A stretch of 44,505 nt of DNA, taken from assembly GCA_019423635.1 (NCBI GenBank), contig JAHZBA010000021.1, forward strand, positions 1 to 44,505. Reading direction: 5' to 3'. Source of the DNA: Clostridiales bacterium. GTDB taxonomy: Bacteria; Bacillota; Clostridia; Oscillospirales; Oscillospiraceae. The notes beneath the pieces were generated by a model. The model was given only the letters and a program-made list of their open reading frames with translations. It ran no database searches and was not told the origin of the DNA. The position numbers and the translations under genes are program-made. Of this stretch, positions 14,557 through 23,064 are shown piece after piece. Position 1 is the stretch's first letter. Each line of letters opens with the position of its first letter.

Positions 14557-17121
14557 ATGAAAGAGATTCCGGAAAAACGGAGAGGGCTGCCCCTGCTCCT
14601 CTCCATTGTGCTGGTTTTTTGCGTTTTGGGGACGATTGTATATACGGTAGCACAGAAAACCACGCAGGAGATGTCTGCCTCGGCCATCCAGAACCTGAGC
14701 GAGAGCCTGGATCTGATTCAGAGCACCATTGAGGCGATTCTGCGGAGCGAGGCGGAGTTTCAGTCGCTGACCGCCCAGGAGCTTGCCCGGGTGGAGGACC
14801 CGGAGGCCTACATCCGCGCCTACGAGAAAAACCAGACCATGTCGAAGATGTCTCTGATCCTGTCCGGGGAGACGGAGGGCGTCTCCAATACCGGAGAGCG
14901 CTTTACCGGGGAGGAGCTGGACTTTTCCGCCGGCGGAACCGTGATGGGGATGCCGATTTCCCAGTCCTATCTGAACTATATGGGCACCTGGTCCTATACC
15001 ATCAAGTGCCCCGTGGAGCGCGACGGCACGGAGATCGGAACCCTCTATGCCGAATACATCTACGACGCCATCGACAAATCCCTGCCGGAGGGCTTTTACA
15101 ACAAGCAGGCCTCGCTGTACATCATGGACGCCGTGAGCGAGCGGTTTGTTCTCAAGCCCAAGGGGATGGGGATGCGGAATGCCGGCCACCTGAACCTGAC
15201 CGATTTCTACCGGGCCAACAACATCCAGGACTTGGGCATCCAGGACGAGGTGGAGGCGTGTCTCAAGAGCGGAAACAACATTCTCTTCTACCATGATATC
15301 CGGGATGTTCAGGCCCTCAACTACATGTGGTCTGTCAACGACGGCACCATCTTTCTGGTGGGCTACGTGCCGGTAGAGGCCATCCAGCAGGAGGGGCGGA
15401 CCGTTAATCAAAGTATCATCTATGTCGTCGTCTCCATGCTGGCGGCCTTCCTTCTCTGCATCCTCCTGTACTATTTCAACTGGAGGCAGCAGGATAAGAT
15501 CCGCAAGGAGCGGGAGGCGGAGCGGCAGATTTACAGCCAGCAGCTGTCGGAGGCGCTGCAGGCCGCCCAGATTGCCAGCGAGTCCAAGACCATGTTCCTG
15601 TCCAACATGTCCCACGATATCCGCACCCCCATGAACGCGGTGCTGGGCTTTACCACCCTTCTGGCCAAGGACGCGGAAAACCCGGTCAAGGTCCGGGAGT
15701 ACACGAAAAAGATCATGGCCTCCGGCCAGCATCTTCTCAGCCTGATCAACGATATTCTGGACGTCTCCAAAATTGAGAGCGGAAAAGTGGTGCTCAACCT
15801 GGAGCCCTTCGCCCTCAACGACGTGGTCTCCTCCGCAGAGGCCATCATCCAGCCCATGGCCAAGGCCAAGGGGCAAGAGTTCCACGTGGAGGTCACCGGC
15901 GTGCGCCACGAGTATCTGGTGGGCGATGAAACCCGGATCAATCAGATCCTCATCAATCTCCTCTCCAATGCCGTGAAATACACGCCGGACGGCGGTCAGA
16001 TCTGGTTCCGGATCATTGGACTCAAGCAGCACTCCAATCAATATGAGCACATCCGGATCGAGGTGGAGGACAACGGCTACGGCATGACCCAGGAGTACCT
16101 GAAGACCATCTTTGACGCCTTCACCCGGGCGGAGAACAGCACCACCAACAAGGTCCAGGGCACCGGGCTCGGCATGGCCATCACCAAGAGCATTGTGGAG
16201 CTCATGGGCGGAACCATCGAGGTCTTCAGCGAGGTGGACCGGGGCTCTTTGTTCCGGGTGGATCTGGAGCTGCGCATCCTGGAAAAGCAGGCGGACCGGG
16301 AGTTCTGGGAGCAGCATGGAATCTCCCGGATTCTGGCCATTGACGAGGACCCGGAGAACCGGGAGAATATGCAGACGCTCATGGAGGATACGGGCCTTCA
16401 GCTGGACACCGCCGTCAACCTGGAGCAGGCACTGCGCTGGATTCAATCCGGCAGCGGGGACTTCCAGCTGGCTTTGCTGGACTGGGAGACCCCGGCGCCC
16501 GACGGTCTTCAGGCTGCCCGGGCCCTGCGGCAGGCCCTTCCCCAGGTCCCCATTCTGCTCCTTGCCGAATACGACGCAGAAGGGGTGGAGGAAGCGCTCC
16601 AGATCGGCAATGCCGCCATTCTCACCAAGCCCTTCTTCCTCTCCGCCTTCCGCGAAAAAGTCGCGCAGATGTGGGCGGTCCCTGAGGAAACCGCCCCATC
16701 CGAGCCTGAGAAGAGCGGCAACCTGGAGGGACTCAGGTTCCTGGCGGCAGAGGACAACGAGATCAACGCGGAGATCCTGGCGGAGCTCCTGGAGATGGAG
16801 GGCGCCTCCTGCGAGATTGTCGAAAACGGCCGTCTGGCCGTAGAGCGCTTCCAGCAGGCGGCAGAAGGAGAATTTGACGCCATTTTGATGGACGTACAGA
16901 TGCCGGTCATGAACGGCCACGAGGCCACAAGAGCCATCCGCGCCCTGCCGCGAGACGACGCGCGGCGGATTCCCATCATCGCCATGACGGCAAACGCCTT
17001 TGCCGAGGATGAAAAGGCCGCCCTGGACGCCGGCATGGACGCCCATGTGGCCAAACCCCTGGACGTGGCACTTTTGAAAAATGTCATCCGAAAATGTACC
17101 AGAGGAAAGGATCTAGAATGA
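14557..17121 (+). CDS. Membrane hybrid sensor histidine kinase with two receiver domains
   Basis: ATG 14557 lies 6 bases after GGAGA; the product is 854 residues. There is one membrane segment at about 9-30 (LPLLLSIVLVFCVLGTIVYT). An outer sensor region covers about 30-285, and a second membrane segment lies at about 287-308 (IIYVVVSMLAAFLLCILLYY). The HisKA domain has H353 in MSHDIRTPMNAVLGF, and the ATPase domain has DNGYGM and GTGLGMAI. Receiver 1 carries D642 in LLDW, with Ala at the usual Thr/Ser switch position. Receiver 2 is canonical, with D779 in LMDVQMPVMNG. No Hpt domain is seen, so a phosphotransfer partner must lie elsewhere. Its stop overlaps the start of a solute-binding lipoprotein (ATGA), which makes that protein the likely ligand-presenting partner. 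Confidence 0.92.
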   Translation: MKEIPEKRRGLPLLLSIVLVFCVLGTIVYTVAQKTTQEMSASAIQNLSESLDLIQSTIEAILRSEAEFQSLTAQELARVEDPEAYIRAYEKNQTMSKMSLILSGETEGVSNTGERFTGEELDFSAGGTVMGMPISQSYLNYMGTWSYTIKCPVERDGTEIGTLYAEYIYDAIDKSLPEGFYNKQASLYIMDAVSERFVLKPKGMGMRNAGHLNLTDFYRANNIQDLGIQDEVEACLKSGNNILFYHDIRDVQALNYMWSVNDGTIFLVGYVPVEAIQQEGRTVNQSIIYVVVSMLAAFLLCILLYYFNWRQQDKIRKEREAERQIYSQQLSEALQAAQIASESKTMFLSNMSHDIRTPMNAVLGFTTLLAKDAENPVKVREYTKKIMASGQHLLSLINDILDVSKIESGKVVLNLEPFALNDVVSSAEAIIQPMAKAKGQEFHVEVTGVRHEYLVGDETRINQILINLLSNAVKYTPDGGQIWFRIIGLKQHSNQYEHIRIEVEDNGYGMTQEYLKTIFDAFTRAENSTTNKVQGTGLGMAITKSIVELMGGTIEVFSEVDRGSLFRVDLELRILEKQADREFWEQHGISRILAIDEDPENRENMQTLMEDTGLQLDTAVNLEQALRWIQSGSGDFQLALLDWETPAPDGLQAARALRQALPQVPILLLAEYDAEGVEEALQIGNAAILTKPFFLSAFREKVAQMWAVPEETAPSEPEKSGNLEGLRFLAAEDNEINAEILAELLEMEGASCEIVENGRLAVERFQQAAEGEFDAILMDVQMPVMNGHEATRAIRALPRDDARRIPIIAMTANAFAEDEKAALDAGMDAHVAKPLDVALLKNVIRKCTRGKDLE

Positions 17122-18434
17122 AACAGTTTGTAACATCAAGAGCTCTCCGGCGGGGAGCCGCCGTCTGTCTTGCGGCCCTTACCCTGCTATCGCTGGCCGC
17201 CTGCGGCGGCCAGGAGCCCCCTAAAAATCTCATCCTCCCGGAGCGGGAACCCAAGCGGACCGTCAATCTGTTCAGCCCCATGGAGAAGATCAACCCGGGA
17301 GAGGAGAATGTGGCGCGGACCGCGGCGGACCTGACCATTGCCATGGCGGAGGAGCGGCTTGGGGTCACCGTGGACTACTGGACCTACACCGCGGAGGACT
17401 ACCAGGACAGGACCTACGACGAGGTGGCCCTGGACCGGGCCCGGAACAATATGGATGATCTCTACCTGCTCAACCCGGACACCGTTCTGGCCCTGGGGGC
17501 CGAGGGAAAGCTGATGGACCTCTCCGGCCTTGAGAGCGCGAAGAATCTGCGGGAGATCATCCGCACCGCCAATACCGTGGACGGCAAGCTGGTGGCCATC
17601 CCCCAGGAGGTGGTGGCCTACGGGTTGTTCGTCAACGTGGACCTGTTCCGGCAGTACGGCCTGGCCCTGCCCAACACGCCGGAGGAATTTCTGGAGTGCT
17701 GCCGGGTGTTCCAGGAGAACGGAATTGAGACCCCCATCGGCGCCAACCGCTGGTGGCTGGAGACCTTCGTCTTTGCCCTGGCCTATGCCGACCTCTATAA
17801 CGGCGGGAACACCCAGGCGGAGATCGCCGCCCTCAACAGCGGCGAGGCCCGGTACAGCGACTATATGCGCCCCGGCTTTGAATTCCTCCAGACCCTCATC
17901 GACCACGGCTACATCGATGCGGAAAAGGCCCTGGTCAGCGAGGCCATCGAGGCCGAAGGGCCGGATTTCCTGGCGGGAAAGACGCCCATTGTCATGGCCT
18001 ACTGGGGAGCGGCCAATACCGAGACCGCCTACGGCAAAACGGACTTTGAGATGCAGGTCATCGGCTTCCCCACAGATCGGGGCCAGATGCCGGTGATGCC
18101 CATGACCGGCTGGGCCGTGGGCGCTCAGGCAGAGCACGCCGAGGACGCCATGCAGGTGATGGACGTCATCCTCTCCGACGAAGCCCTCCAGCTTTTCGCG
18201 GAGACCAACCGGGTGATCTCCCCCTCTAAAAATGTGAAGGTAGACTGTGTTCCCGCGTTAAAGCCTCTCAACGACCGGATCGAGGAGGGCATCTACGTGC
18301 TGGGCTCCAACGCGGGGATGAACGTGGAGCAGTGGGGCAACACCTGCCTGATCGTGCGGCAGCTGCTGGGCGGCGCCAGCGTGGATGCGTGCATGGAGGC
18401 CTTTGACCAGCTGCAATCCGCGGCCCTCGGCTGA
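17118..18434 (+). CDS. Extracellular solute-binding lipoprotein coupled to the kinase
   Basis: ATG 17118 overlaps the kinase stop by 4 bp. The 438-residue product has a lipoprotein signal peptide with lipobox LAAC at about residues 26-29. It then shows the fold pattern of ABC family-1 (sugar-type) binding proteins: NMDDLYLLNPDTVLALGAEG, VAIPQEVVAYGLFVNVDLF, PEEFLECCRVFQENGIETPI. Such proteins normally deliver sugars to a permease. No permease or ATPase gene is nearby, and a terminator follows directly. With the coupled upstream kinase it is best read as a sensory receptor subunit; the ligand is unknown. Confidence 0.87.
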   Translation: MKQFVTSRALRRGAAVCLAALTLLSLAACGGQEPPKNLILPEREPKRTVNLFSPMEKINPGEENVARTAADLTIAMAEERLGVTVDYWTYTAEDYQDRTYDEVALDRARNNMDDLYLLNPDTVLALGAEGKLMDLSGLESAKNLREIIRTANTVDGKLVAIPQEVVAYGLFVNVDLFRQYGLALPNTPEEFLECCRVFQENGIETPIGANRWWLETFVFALAYADLYNGGNTQAEIAALNSGEARYSDYMRPGFEFLQTLIDHGYIDAEKALVSEAIEAEGPDFLAGKTPIVMAYWGAANTETAYGKTDFEMQVIGFPTDRGQMPVMPMTGWAVGAQAEHAEDAMQVMDVILSDEALQLFAETNRVISPSKNVKVDCVPALKPLNDRIEEGIYVLGSNAGMNVEQWGNTCLIVRQLLGGASVDACMEAFDQLQSAALG

Positions 18435-18477
18435 CAGGCAGCCCGACCTTTCACCGTCTCTTTTCAGACCCATCAGA

Positions 18478-18515
18478 CGCTTCCGGTCTCCTTCCGGGAC
18501 CGGAAGCGCCTTTTT
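18478..18515 (+). terminator. Rho-independent terminator
   Basis: CGCTTCCGGTC (18478-18488) pairs with GACCGGAAGCG (18498-18508), then CC and TTTTT. It closes the kinase/binding-protein transcript. Confidence 0.9.
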
Positions 18516-18575
18516 GTCTCCGCCCGGGACACGGCGCCCTCCCCCGCCGACAGGCCGCCCCGGGGGATAAAAGGA

Positions 18576-18604
18576 TTGTCAAACCTGGGCGGATATGGTA
18601 CACT
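18576..18604 (+). promoter_or_regulatory. Promoter of the IclR-family gene
   Basis: TTGTCA (18576-18581), 17 bp, TACACT (18599-18604); a good sigma-A match about 35 bp before the start codon. Confidence 0.7.
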
Positions 18605-18642
18605 GCACTTATGACAAGCAGTACAGCAGGAGGAGCCCCCAG

Positions 18643-19461
18643 ATGAAAAGAACCAGTTACCGTCCCAAGTACCCGGTGCAGACTCTGGAAAAATCCATGG
18701 ATATTCTCTTTTACATGGTCAATCATCCCTCTGCCACCGGCATCACCATCACGGAAATCAGTGAACATACCGGCATCAGCAAGAGCGGCGTCCATCGGAT
18801 TCTGGACACGTATCTATCCTACCGCATCGTGGAAAAAATCGGGAGCACCCAGACCTACCGGCTGGGCTGGGGCCTTTATGAGCTGGGGCTCTCCGTTCCC
18901 ACCACCAGCAGCCTGCTCTCCACCAACTATGCCGAGATCATCTCCGATCTGTGCGGACAGGTCTCTGAGACCGTCAATCTCGGCATCAAAAGTGACGACG
19001 AGGTGGTGATTATCCACAAGCGGGAGCCTGTCAGCCGGCTCCACGCCGTCGTCTCCGTAGGGGACCGGCAGCCCATGCACGCCACCGGCCTTGGAAAAAT
19101 CTTTCTCTCAGAGTTCAGCAATCAGGAGGTCGTCCGCTATTACGCCTCCCATGAGATCGTCCAAATGACGGAGAACTCCATCATGTCCGCGGAGGCCATG
19201 GTCCACGAGCTGGAGAAGGTCCGCAGGCTGGGATACGCCATGGACTGCTGCGAATACGACCAGGATCTGATCTGCGTGGCCATGCCGATCCGGGACTACA
19301 CCGGCGGGATCGCCGCAGCGCTGAGCGTCAGCGGCTACACCTCCCACATGGTGGAATCCAAGATCGCCCAGGTGGTCGACGCACTGCGGCAGGCGGTTGC
19401 AAAGCTCTCCGGCGCTCTGGGCTATACGGAGCCGCAGCAGCACCCGCTGCCCCGTCCTTAA
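18643..19461 (+). CDS. IclR-family transcriptional regulator
   Basis: ATG 18643 is chosen because GCAGGAGGAG lies 8-9 bases upstream. The 272-residue protein has an N-terminal winged HTH (ITEISEHTGISKSGVHRILD, about 30-85) preceded by the typical VQTLEKSMDIL helix. The C-terminal IclR effector domain follows, with HAVVSVGDRQPMHATGLGKI and ISVAMP-like strands near VAMPIRDYTGGIAAALSVSG. Length is usual. It converges on the tryptophan-type transporter genes and shares their terminator. Its target and effector are not evident; an unlinked catabolic operon is as likely as anything here. Confidence 0.92.
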   Translation: MKRTSYRPKYPVQTLEKSMDILFYMVNHPSATGITITEISEHTGISKSGVHRILDTYLSYRIVEKIGSTQTYRLGWGLYELGLSVPTTSSLLSTNYAEIISDLCGQVSETVNLGIKSDDEVVIIHKREPVSRLHAVVSVGDRQPMHATGLGKIFLSEFSNQEVVRYYASHEIVQMTENSIMSAEAMVHELEKVRRLGYAMDCCEYDQDLICVAMPIRDYTGGIAAALSVSGYTSHMVESKIAQVVDALRQAVAKLSGALGYTEPQQHPLPRP

Positions 19462-19465
19462 CCAC

Positions 19466-19502
19466 AAAAAAGCAGACCGGCCTCTCCGCCGGTCTGCTTT
19501 TT
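19466..19502. terminator. Bidirectional terminator (IclR / ABC transporter)
   Basis: AAAAAGCAGACCGGC (19467-19481) pairs with GCCGGTCTGCTTTTT (19488-19502), giving T-runs on both strands between convergent transcripts. Confidence 0.92.
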
Positions 19503-19558
19503 CATACTCCTGATACTGCCGCCCTCAGCTCCGCCGCTCTGTCCGGCAGACGCCGGTC

Positions 19559-20344
19559 TCAGCCCAGTAGCATCCTGTCGTTGTCCAGAGCCTTGCCGGC
19601 CTCCGTCTTGAACCGGTGCAGCAAATCCTCCACCGTCAGGCCCTTCCGCTCCTCGCCGGACACGTCAAACAAGATCCGTCCCCGGTCCATCATCAGCGTC
19701 CGGTTCCCCAGCTCCAGTGCCTGCTGCATATTGTGGGTCACCATCAGCGTGGTGATCCTGTGCTCTTCCACGATCTCCCGGGTCAGCTTCAGCACCTTCT
19801 CCGCCGTACCGGGGTCCAGGGCGGCCGTATGCTCATCCAGAAGCAGGAGCCACGGCGGATTCATGGTGGACATCAGTAGCGTCAGCGCCTGCCGCTGTCC
19901 GCCGGACATCAGCCCCACCGGCTGCTTCATCCGGTCCTCCAGACCCATGTCCAGCAGCGCCAGACGGTCCCGGAAGCGCTTTTTCTCCTCCTGGCTCACA
20001 TGGGAGAACCATCCGCCGCTGCCGGCGGCCAGCGCCAGATTCTCCTCAATGGTCATGCCCGGGGCGCTGCCCCGCATGGGGTCCTGGAACAGCCGGCCAA
20101 TGTGCTTTGCCCGCTGATACGCCGGCATGAAGGTAATATCCTGGCCATTGACCACAATCGACCCCGCGTCTGTGAGGAAATCCCCGCAGATGGCGTTGAA
20201 CAGCGTGGACTTGCCCGCGCCGTTGGAGCCGATGATGGTGACAAAGTCCCCCCTCTCCAGGTGGAGGGACAGGTCCGTCAGGGCCTTTTTCTCGTTGACG
20301 GTGCCGGGGTTGAAGGTCTTGGAGATTCCGGAAATGGTCAGCAT
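19559..20344 (-). CDS. ABC transporter ATP-binding protein, tryptophan-type (TrpZ-like)
   Basis: A 261-residue ATPase with Walker A GSNGAGKST, signature LMSGGQRQALT, Walker B LLLLDEHTAALDP and the switch His in MVTHN. It begins 4 bases after the permease stop, so translation is coupled. The set order (binding protein, permease, ATPase) and the ABC_sub_bind-type binding protein match the TrpXYZ class of uptake systems. The upstream T-box with a TGG specifier supports tryptophan as the substrate. It energises import at the inner face of the membrane. Confidence 0.88.
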   Translation of the reverse strand: MLTISGISKTFNPGTVNEKKALTDLSLHLERGDFVTIIGSNGAGKSTLFNAICGDFLTDAGSIVVNGQDITFMPAYQRAKHIGRLFQDPMRGSAPGMTIEENLALAAGSGGWFSHVSQEEKKRFRDRLALLDMGLEDRMKQPVGLMSGGQRQALTLLMSTMNPPWLLLLDEHTAALDPGTAEKVLKLTREIVEEHRITTLMVTHNMQQALELGNRTLMMDRGRILFDVSGEERKGLTVEDLLHRFKTEAGKALDNDRMLLG

Positions 20345-20347
20345 CGC

Positions 20348-21271
20348 TCACCGCCCTCCTTTCACGCCGCTCCCATGGGTCATGCGGCGGCGGAGCATGG
20401 GCCACTGGTCCCGGAGATAGGGGCCGGAGATGGCCAGAATGATAATCAGCGACGACACCAGCTTCAGCATATAGGCCGGCATCTCAAAGCGCAGCGCCAC
20501 GGTGTACACCAGGCGGAACAAAAACGCCCCTGCCACCATGCCCGCGGCCCGCGCCCCGATGCCGCCCCGGCCGAAGAACGTGCTGCCGATCAGCAAAGAC
20601 GCCAAGGCAATCGTCACCATGCCGCTGCCGATGTCGATGTTCACGGACTTCTGCATCTGTCCCAGCAGGCACCCGGAGAGACCCGTGAAGGCATTGGCCA
20701 CACACAGCCCCACGGTGGTGGTGAACACCGGGTTCACCGAGGATGAGCGCACCATGTCCGGGTTGTCGCCGGTGGCCCGGATGGCAAGGCCCAGGCGGGT
20801 ATTCAAAAACAGCGTCAGAAATACCGCCGTCAGCGCCGCGGCCAGCGCCGCCGTCACCAGGGTGTACTGCCCCGCAAGAGGCGTCCCCTCCAGCAGGCCG
20901 CGGGCCTTGGTGAACACCGTGTCGGTCTGGTTCATGTTCAGCAAAGACTTGCCCCCCATCACCCAGATGTTGACGGAGTAAAGGCCCGTGTTGACAATGA
21001 TGCCCGCCAGCAGACTGTTGATGCCCATCCGGGTCTGGAGCAGGGCCGTGAGAAAGCCGGAGCAGACGCCGGCCAGCATGGCCGCCGGCAGCGCCAGATA
21101 GGGGTGCCCGGAGATGGCCACCACCGCCCCCACGGCGGCACCCAGGGTAAAGCAGCCGTCGGTGGAAAGGTCGCAGACCCCCAGCATGGAGTAGCTCAAA
21201 AACAGCGCCAGTACCGTCAGGGAGCAGACAAGGCCCAGCTCCAGGGCGGTCTGAATCAGCGCAAGGTCCAT
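20348..21271 (-). CDS. ABC transporter permease, tryptophan-type (TrpY-like)
   Basis: A 307-residue, strongly hydrophobic protein with about 8-9 membrane segments. It is of the branched-chain/monosaccharide permease type (BPD_transp_2), with the RATGDNPDMVRSSSVNP cytoplasmic loop characteristic of that family. AAAGGAG precedes the start. It follows the binding-protein gene after a 227-bp hairpin-rich gap and is coupled to the ATPase. It forms the membrane channel of the probable tryptophan importer. Confidence 0.88.
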   Translation of the reverse strand: MDLALIQTALELGLVCSLTVLALFLSYSMLGVCDLSTDGCFTLGAAVGAVVAISGHPYLALPAAMLAGVCSGFLTALLQTRMGINSLLAGIIVNTGLYSVNIWVMGGKSLLNMNQTDTVFTKARGLLEGTPLAGQYTLVTAALAAALTAVFLTLFLNTRLGLAIRATGDNPDMVRSSSVNPVFTTTVGLCVANAFTGLSGCLLGQMQKSVNIDIGSGMVTIALASLLIGSTFFGRGGIGARAAGMVAGAFLFRLVYTVALRFEMPAYMLKLVSSLIIILAISGPYLRDQWPMLRRRMTHGSGVKGGR

Positions 21272-21498
21272 AAACAGCAGTCTCCTTTCAGCGCCGCCGG
21301 AGGGTTCTCCGGCGGCGCCGTAGTCTGTTTAGAAGAATTCTTAATAAAACGATGTAATCGTCTTATTGGGCCGCAGAATGCGGCCTGGCGGCGCAGCCGC
21401 CAAGAATGTCGTCAATACTTTTCTTGGAGTGCCGCAGGCGCGGCGGCGTGAAACACCGCCATAAAAAGATTTTTAAATCTTTTTATCAAGAAACAGTA
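21272..21498 (-). other. Hairpin-rich spacer between binding protein and permease
   Basis: No gene is seen. Several stem-loops are stacked here: ATAAAAAGATTT with its complement (21461-21486, just after the binding-protein stop), GGCCGCAgaaTGCGGCC (21369-21385), GGCGGCgcaGCCGCC (21387-21401), and a GC stem beside the permease start (21289-21319). They would lower read-through or protect the upstream mRNA so that more binding protein than permease is made. Confidence 0.6.
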
Positions 21499-22563
21499 TT
21501 ACTGGTTCAGATCACCGAAGCTCTCGGCGGTGGTGATGCTCTGCACCTTGGTGCACAGGGGCGCGAAAGCGGCCTCAATGGTGTCGTAGTCCAGGCCCAG
21601 GGCCGCGCAGGTCTCGCTGTTCACCGTGGCGGTGCCGTTGTCAAAGGTCATGACGGGAGTAGCGGCGGGGTCCGCGCCGTTCACCAGGATCTCGGCCACC
21701 ATGTTGGCTGTCTCCACACCCAGGTTGGCGTAGTCCACGCCGTAGCCCAGGAAGGCGCCGTTGAGGGCGAAGGAGTCCGCGCCGGTGTAGTGGGGAATCC
21801 CCGCCTCAATGAAGGTCTCGTAGATGGCCAGCTCCGCCGTCATGATGGTGTTGTCCGTGGGGGTGAACACGGCGTCCACGCCGTCCGCCGCCAGGGCCTT
21901 GGCGGCCAGCATCACCTCGTCGGTGGTGGTGCCGGTGCGCTCCACGTAGGCAATGTGCTTGGCGTCCAGATACTCCTTGGCGTGGGCGATGGGTGTGGCG
22001 GAGGAGTCCTGGCCCTGGTCATACAGGAGGCCGATCTTCTGGGTGTCCGGGTTGGCGGCCAGAATCAGCTCCATGATGGAGTTGGTGTCCAGATAGTCGG
22101 AGGTGCCGGTGAGATTGGCGCCGGGAGCGTTCAGATCCGCCACCACGCCGGTGGACACGGGGTCGGACACGGCGGAGAACACCACGGGGATCTGATTGTC
22201 CTCCGTGGCGGCCTGCATGGCCATGGCCACGGGGGTGGCCACACCCACCATCAGGTCCACATCGTCGGCGATGAAGTTGGCGATGATCTGGCTGAGGACA
22301 TTGGGGTCGGCGTTGCAGTTGTCATAGGAGACGTCGAAGGTGACGCCGTAGGTCTCCCCCAGCGTCTCCAGCTGGGTCTGGATGTTCTCCACAATCTGAT
22401 TCAGGGATGCGTCGTCCACATAGTTGCAGATACCGATCCGATAGACCGTTCCATCGGCGTCCTGCCGGGCGTCGGAGTCATTCGTCTGAGACGGAGAGCC
22501 GCCGCAGGCGGTCAGCGCCAGGGTCAGGGACAGGGTCAATACAATACTCATCAGCTTTTTCAT
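21499..22563 (-). CDS. ABC transporter substrate-binding lipoprotein, tryptophan-type (TrpX-like)
   Basis: ATG 22563 is chosen because the lipoprotein signal MKKLMSIVLTLSLTLALTAC starts there and GAGAGGAA lies about 9 bases before. The lipobox is LTAC. The 354-residue product belongs to the ABC_sub_bind group, with YRIGICNYVDDASLNQ, VGVATPVAMAMQAAT and PVVFSAVSDPVSTGVV. A frame in phase extends upstream to ATG 22668 but lacks good spacing and would bury the signal peptide. It should capture tryptophan outside the cell; the specificity is inferred from the T-box specifier and family. A 31-codon ORF ends 2 bases before this start. Confidence 0.9.
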   Translation of the reverse strand: MKKLMSIVLTLSLTLALTACGGSPSQTNDSDARQDADGTVYRIGICNYVDDASLNQIVENIQTQLETLGETYGVTFDVSYDNCNADPNVLSQIIANFIADDVDLMVGVATPVAMAMQAATEDNQIPVVFSAVSDPVSTGVVADLNAPGANLTGTSDYLDTNSIMELILAANPDTQKIGLLYDQGQDSSATPIAHAKEYLDAKHIAYVERTGTTTDEVMLAAKALAADGVDAVFTPTDNTIMTAELAIYETFIEAGIPHYTGADSFALNGAFLGYGVDYANLGVETANMVAEILVNGADPAATPVMTFDNGTATVNSETCAALGLDYDTIEAAFAPLCTKVQSITTAESFGDLNQ

Positions 22564-22565
22564 AG

Positions 22566-22661
22566 TCAATATTCCTCTCTTTCCAAAGGTGATTCCTGTT
22601 TTTCCTGCATTCTGTACGGTTTTTCGGCCCAGGGCCGCCATCGTTTCGTCAATCGTCTCAT
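22566..22661 (-). CDS. Putative Trp-codon leader peptide before trpX
   Basis: ATG 22661 has AGGAGG 8 bases upstream and opens a 31-codon frame ending in TGA at 22568-22566, two bases before the trpX-like start. The peptide begins MRRLTKRWRPWAEKPYR, so two of its first eleven codons are TGG. It lies after the T-box terminator in the same RNA. It could couple translation of the binding protein to ribosome progress at Trp codons, or simply hand ribosomes on. No precedent is known to me; chance remains possible. Confidence 0.45.
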   Translation of the reverse strand: MRRLTKRWRPWAEKPYRMQEKQESPLEREEY

Positions 22662-22682
22662 CCTTCATTCCTCCTGAAAATA

Positions 22683-22968
22683 CAAAAAACCTGTCCCAGC
22701 AACCATTTGCTGGGACAGGAAATCACTTTCCTGCGGTACCACCCGGCTTGACGCGCCTCCGGGCGCGCCCACTCTACGCATACCAACATATGCTGACCTT
22801 TGTTCACGGAGGGTCCCGCTCCGTCGCACATACTCTCACAGCCCGCGGCCGGATTTCTGATTGCCCTCGGAAGCCCATTCAGTCCCGCGCTTTCCGCCGC
22901 CTTCCCAGCACCGGCAGCTCTCTGGAGAAAAGGGAACGAAACCTACTCACTCTTCCTCAACGGTTTTT
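22683..22968 (-). promoter_or_regulatory. T-box riboswitch, tryptophan-specific
   Basis: Read on the minus strand, it has GAGGAAGAGTGAGTAGG with the AGTA bulge motif, then the AGAGAG stem-I element. A specifier region follows with GAATGGGC, giving TGG (Trp) at 22877-22875. The conserved T-box bulge GGGTGGTACCGCAGG lies near 22744-22731. The terminator is a 13-bp stem, CCTGTCCCAGCAA and its complement (22690-22719), followed by a T6 run. Uncharged tRNA-Trp would stabilise the antiterminator and allow transcription of the transporter. The specifier assignment fits the family layout but has not been folded computationally. Confidence 0.9.
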
Positions 22969-22971
22969 TGC

Positions 22972-23001
22972 ATTGTAGCATCCCTGAGGCGCATCTGTCA
23001 A
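22972..23001 (-). promoter_or_regulatory. Promoter of the T-box/transporter transcript
   Basis: On the minus strand TTGACA (23001-22996), an 18-bp spacer and TACAAT (22977-22972) lie just upstream of the T-box RNA. Confidence 0.85.
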
Positions 23002-23064
23002 GGGCGGAATGCACAAAATCATCTGTGCAATCCTCCATTTTCATGTCAGATCGCACAGGGCTCC

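Noticed and set aside
22561..22668. Start of the binding protein at ATG 22668
   Set aside because: AGGAGG is only 2 bases away from it, and a 35-residue polar extension would precede the lipoprotein signal peptide.
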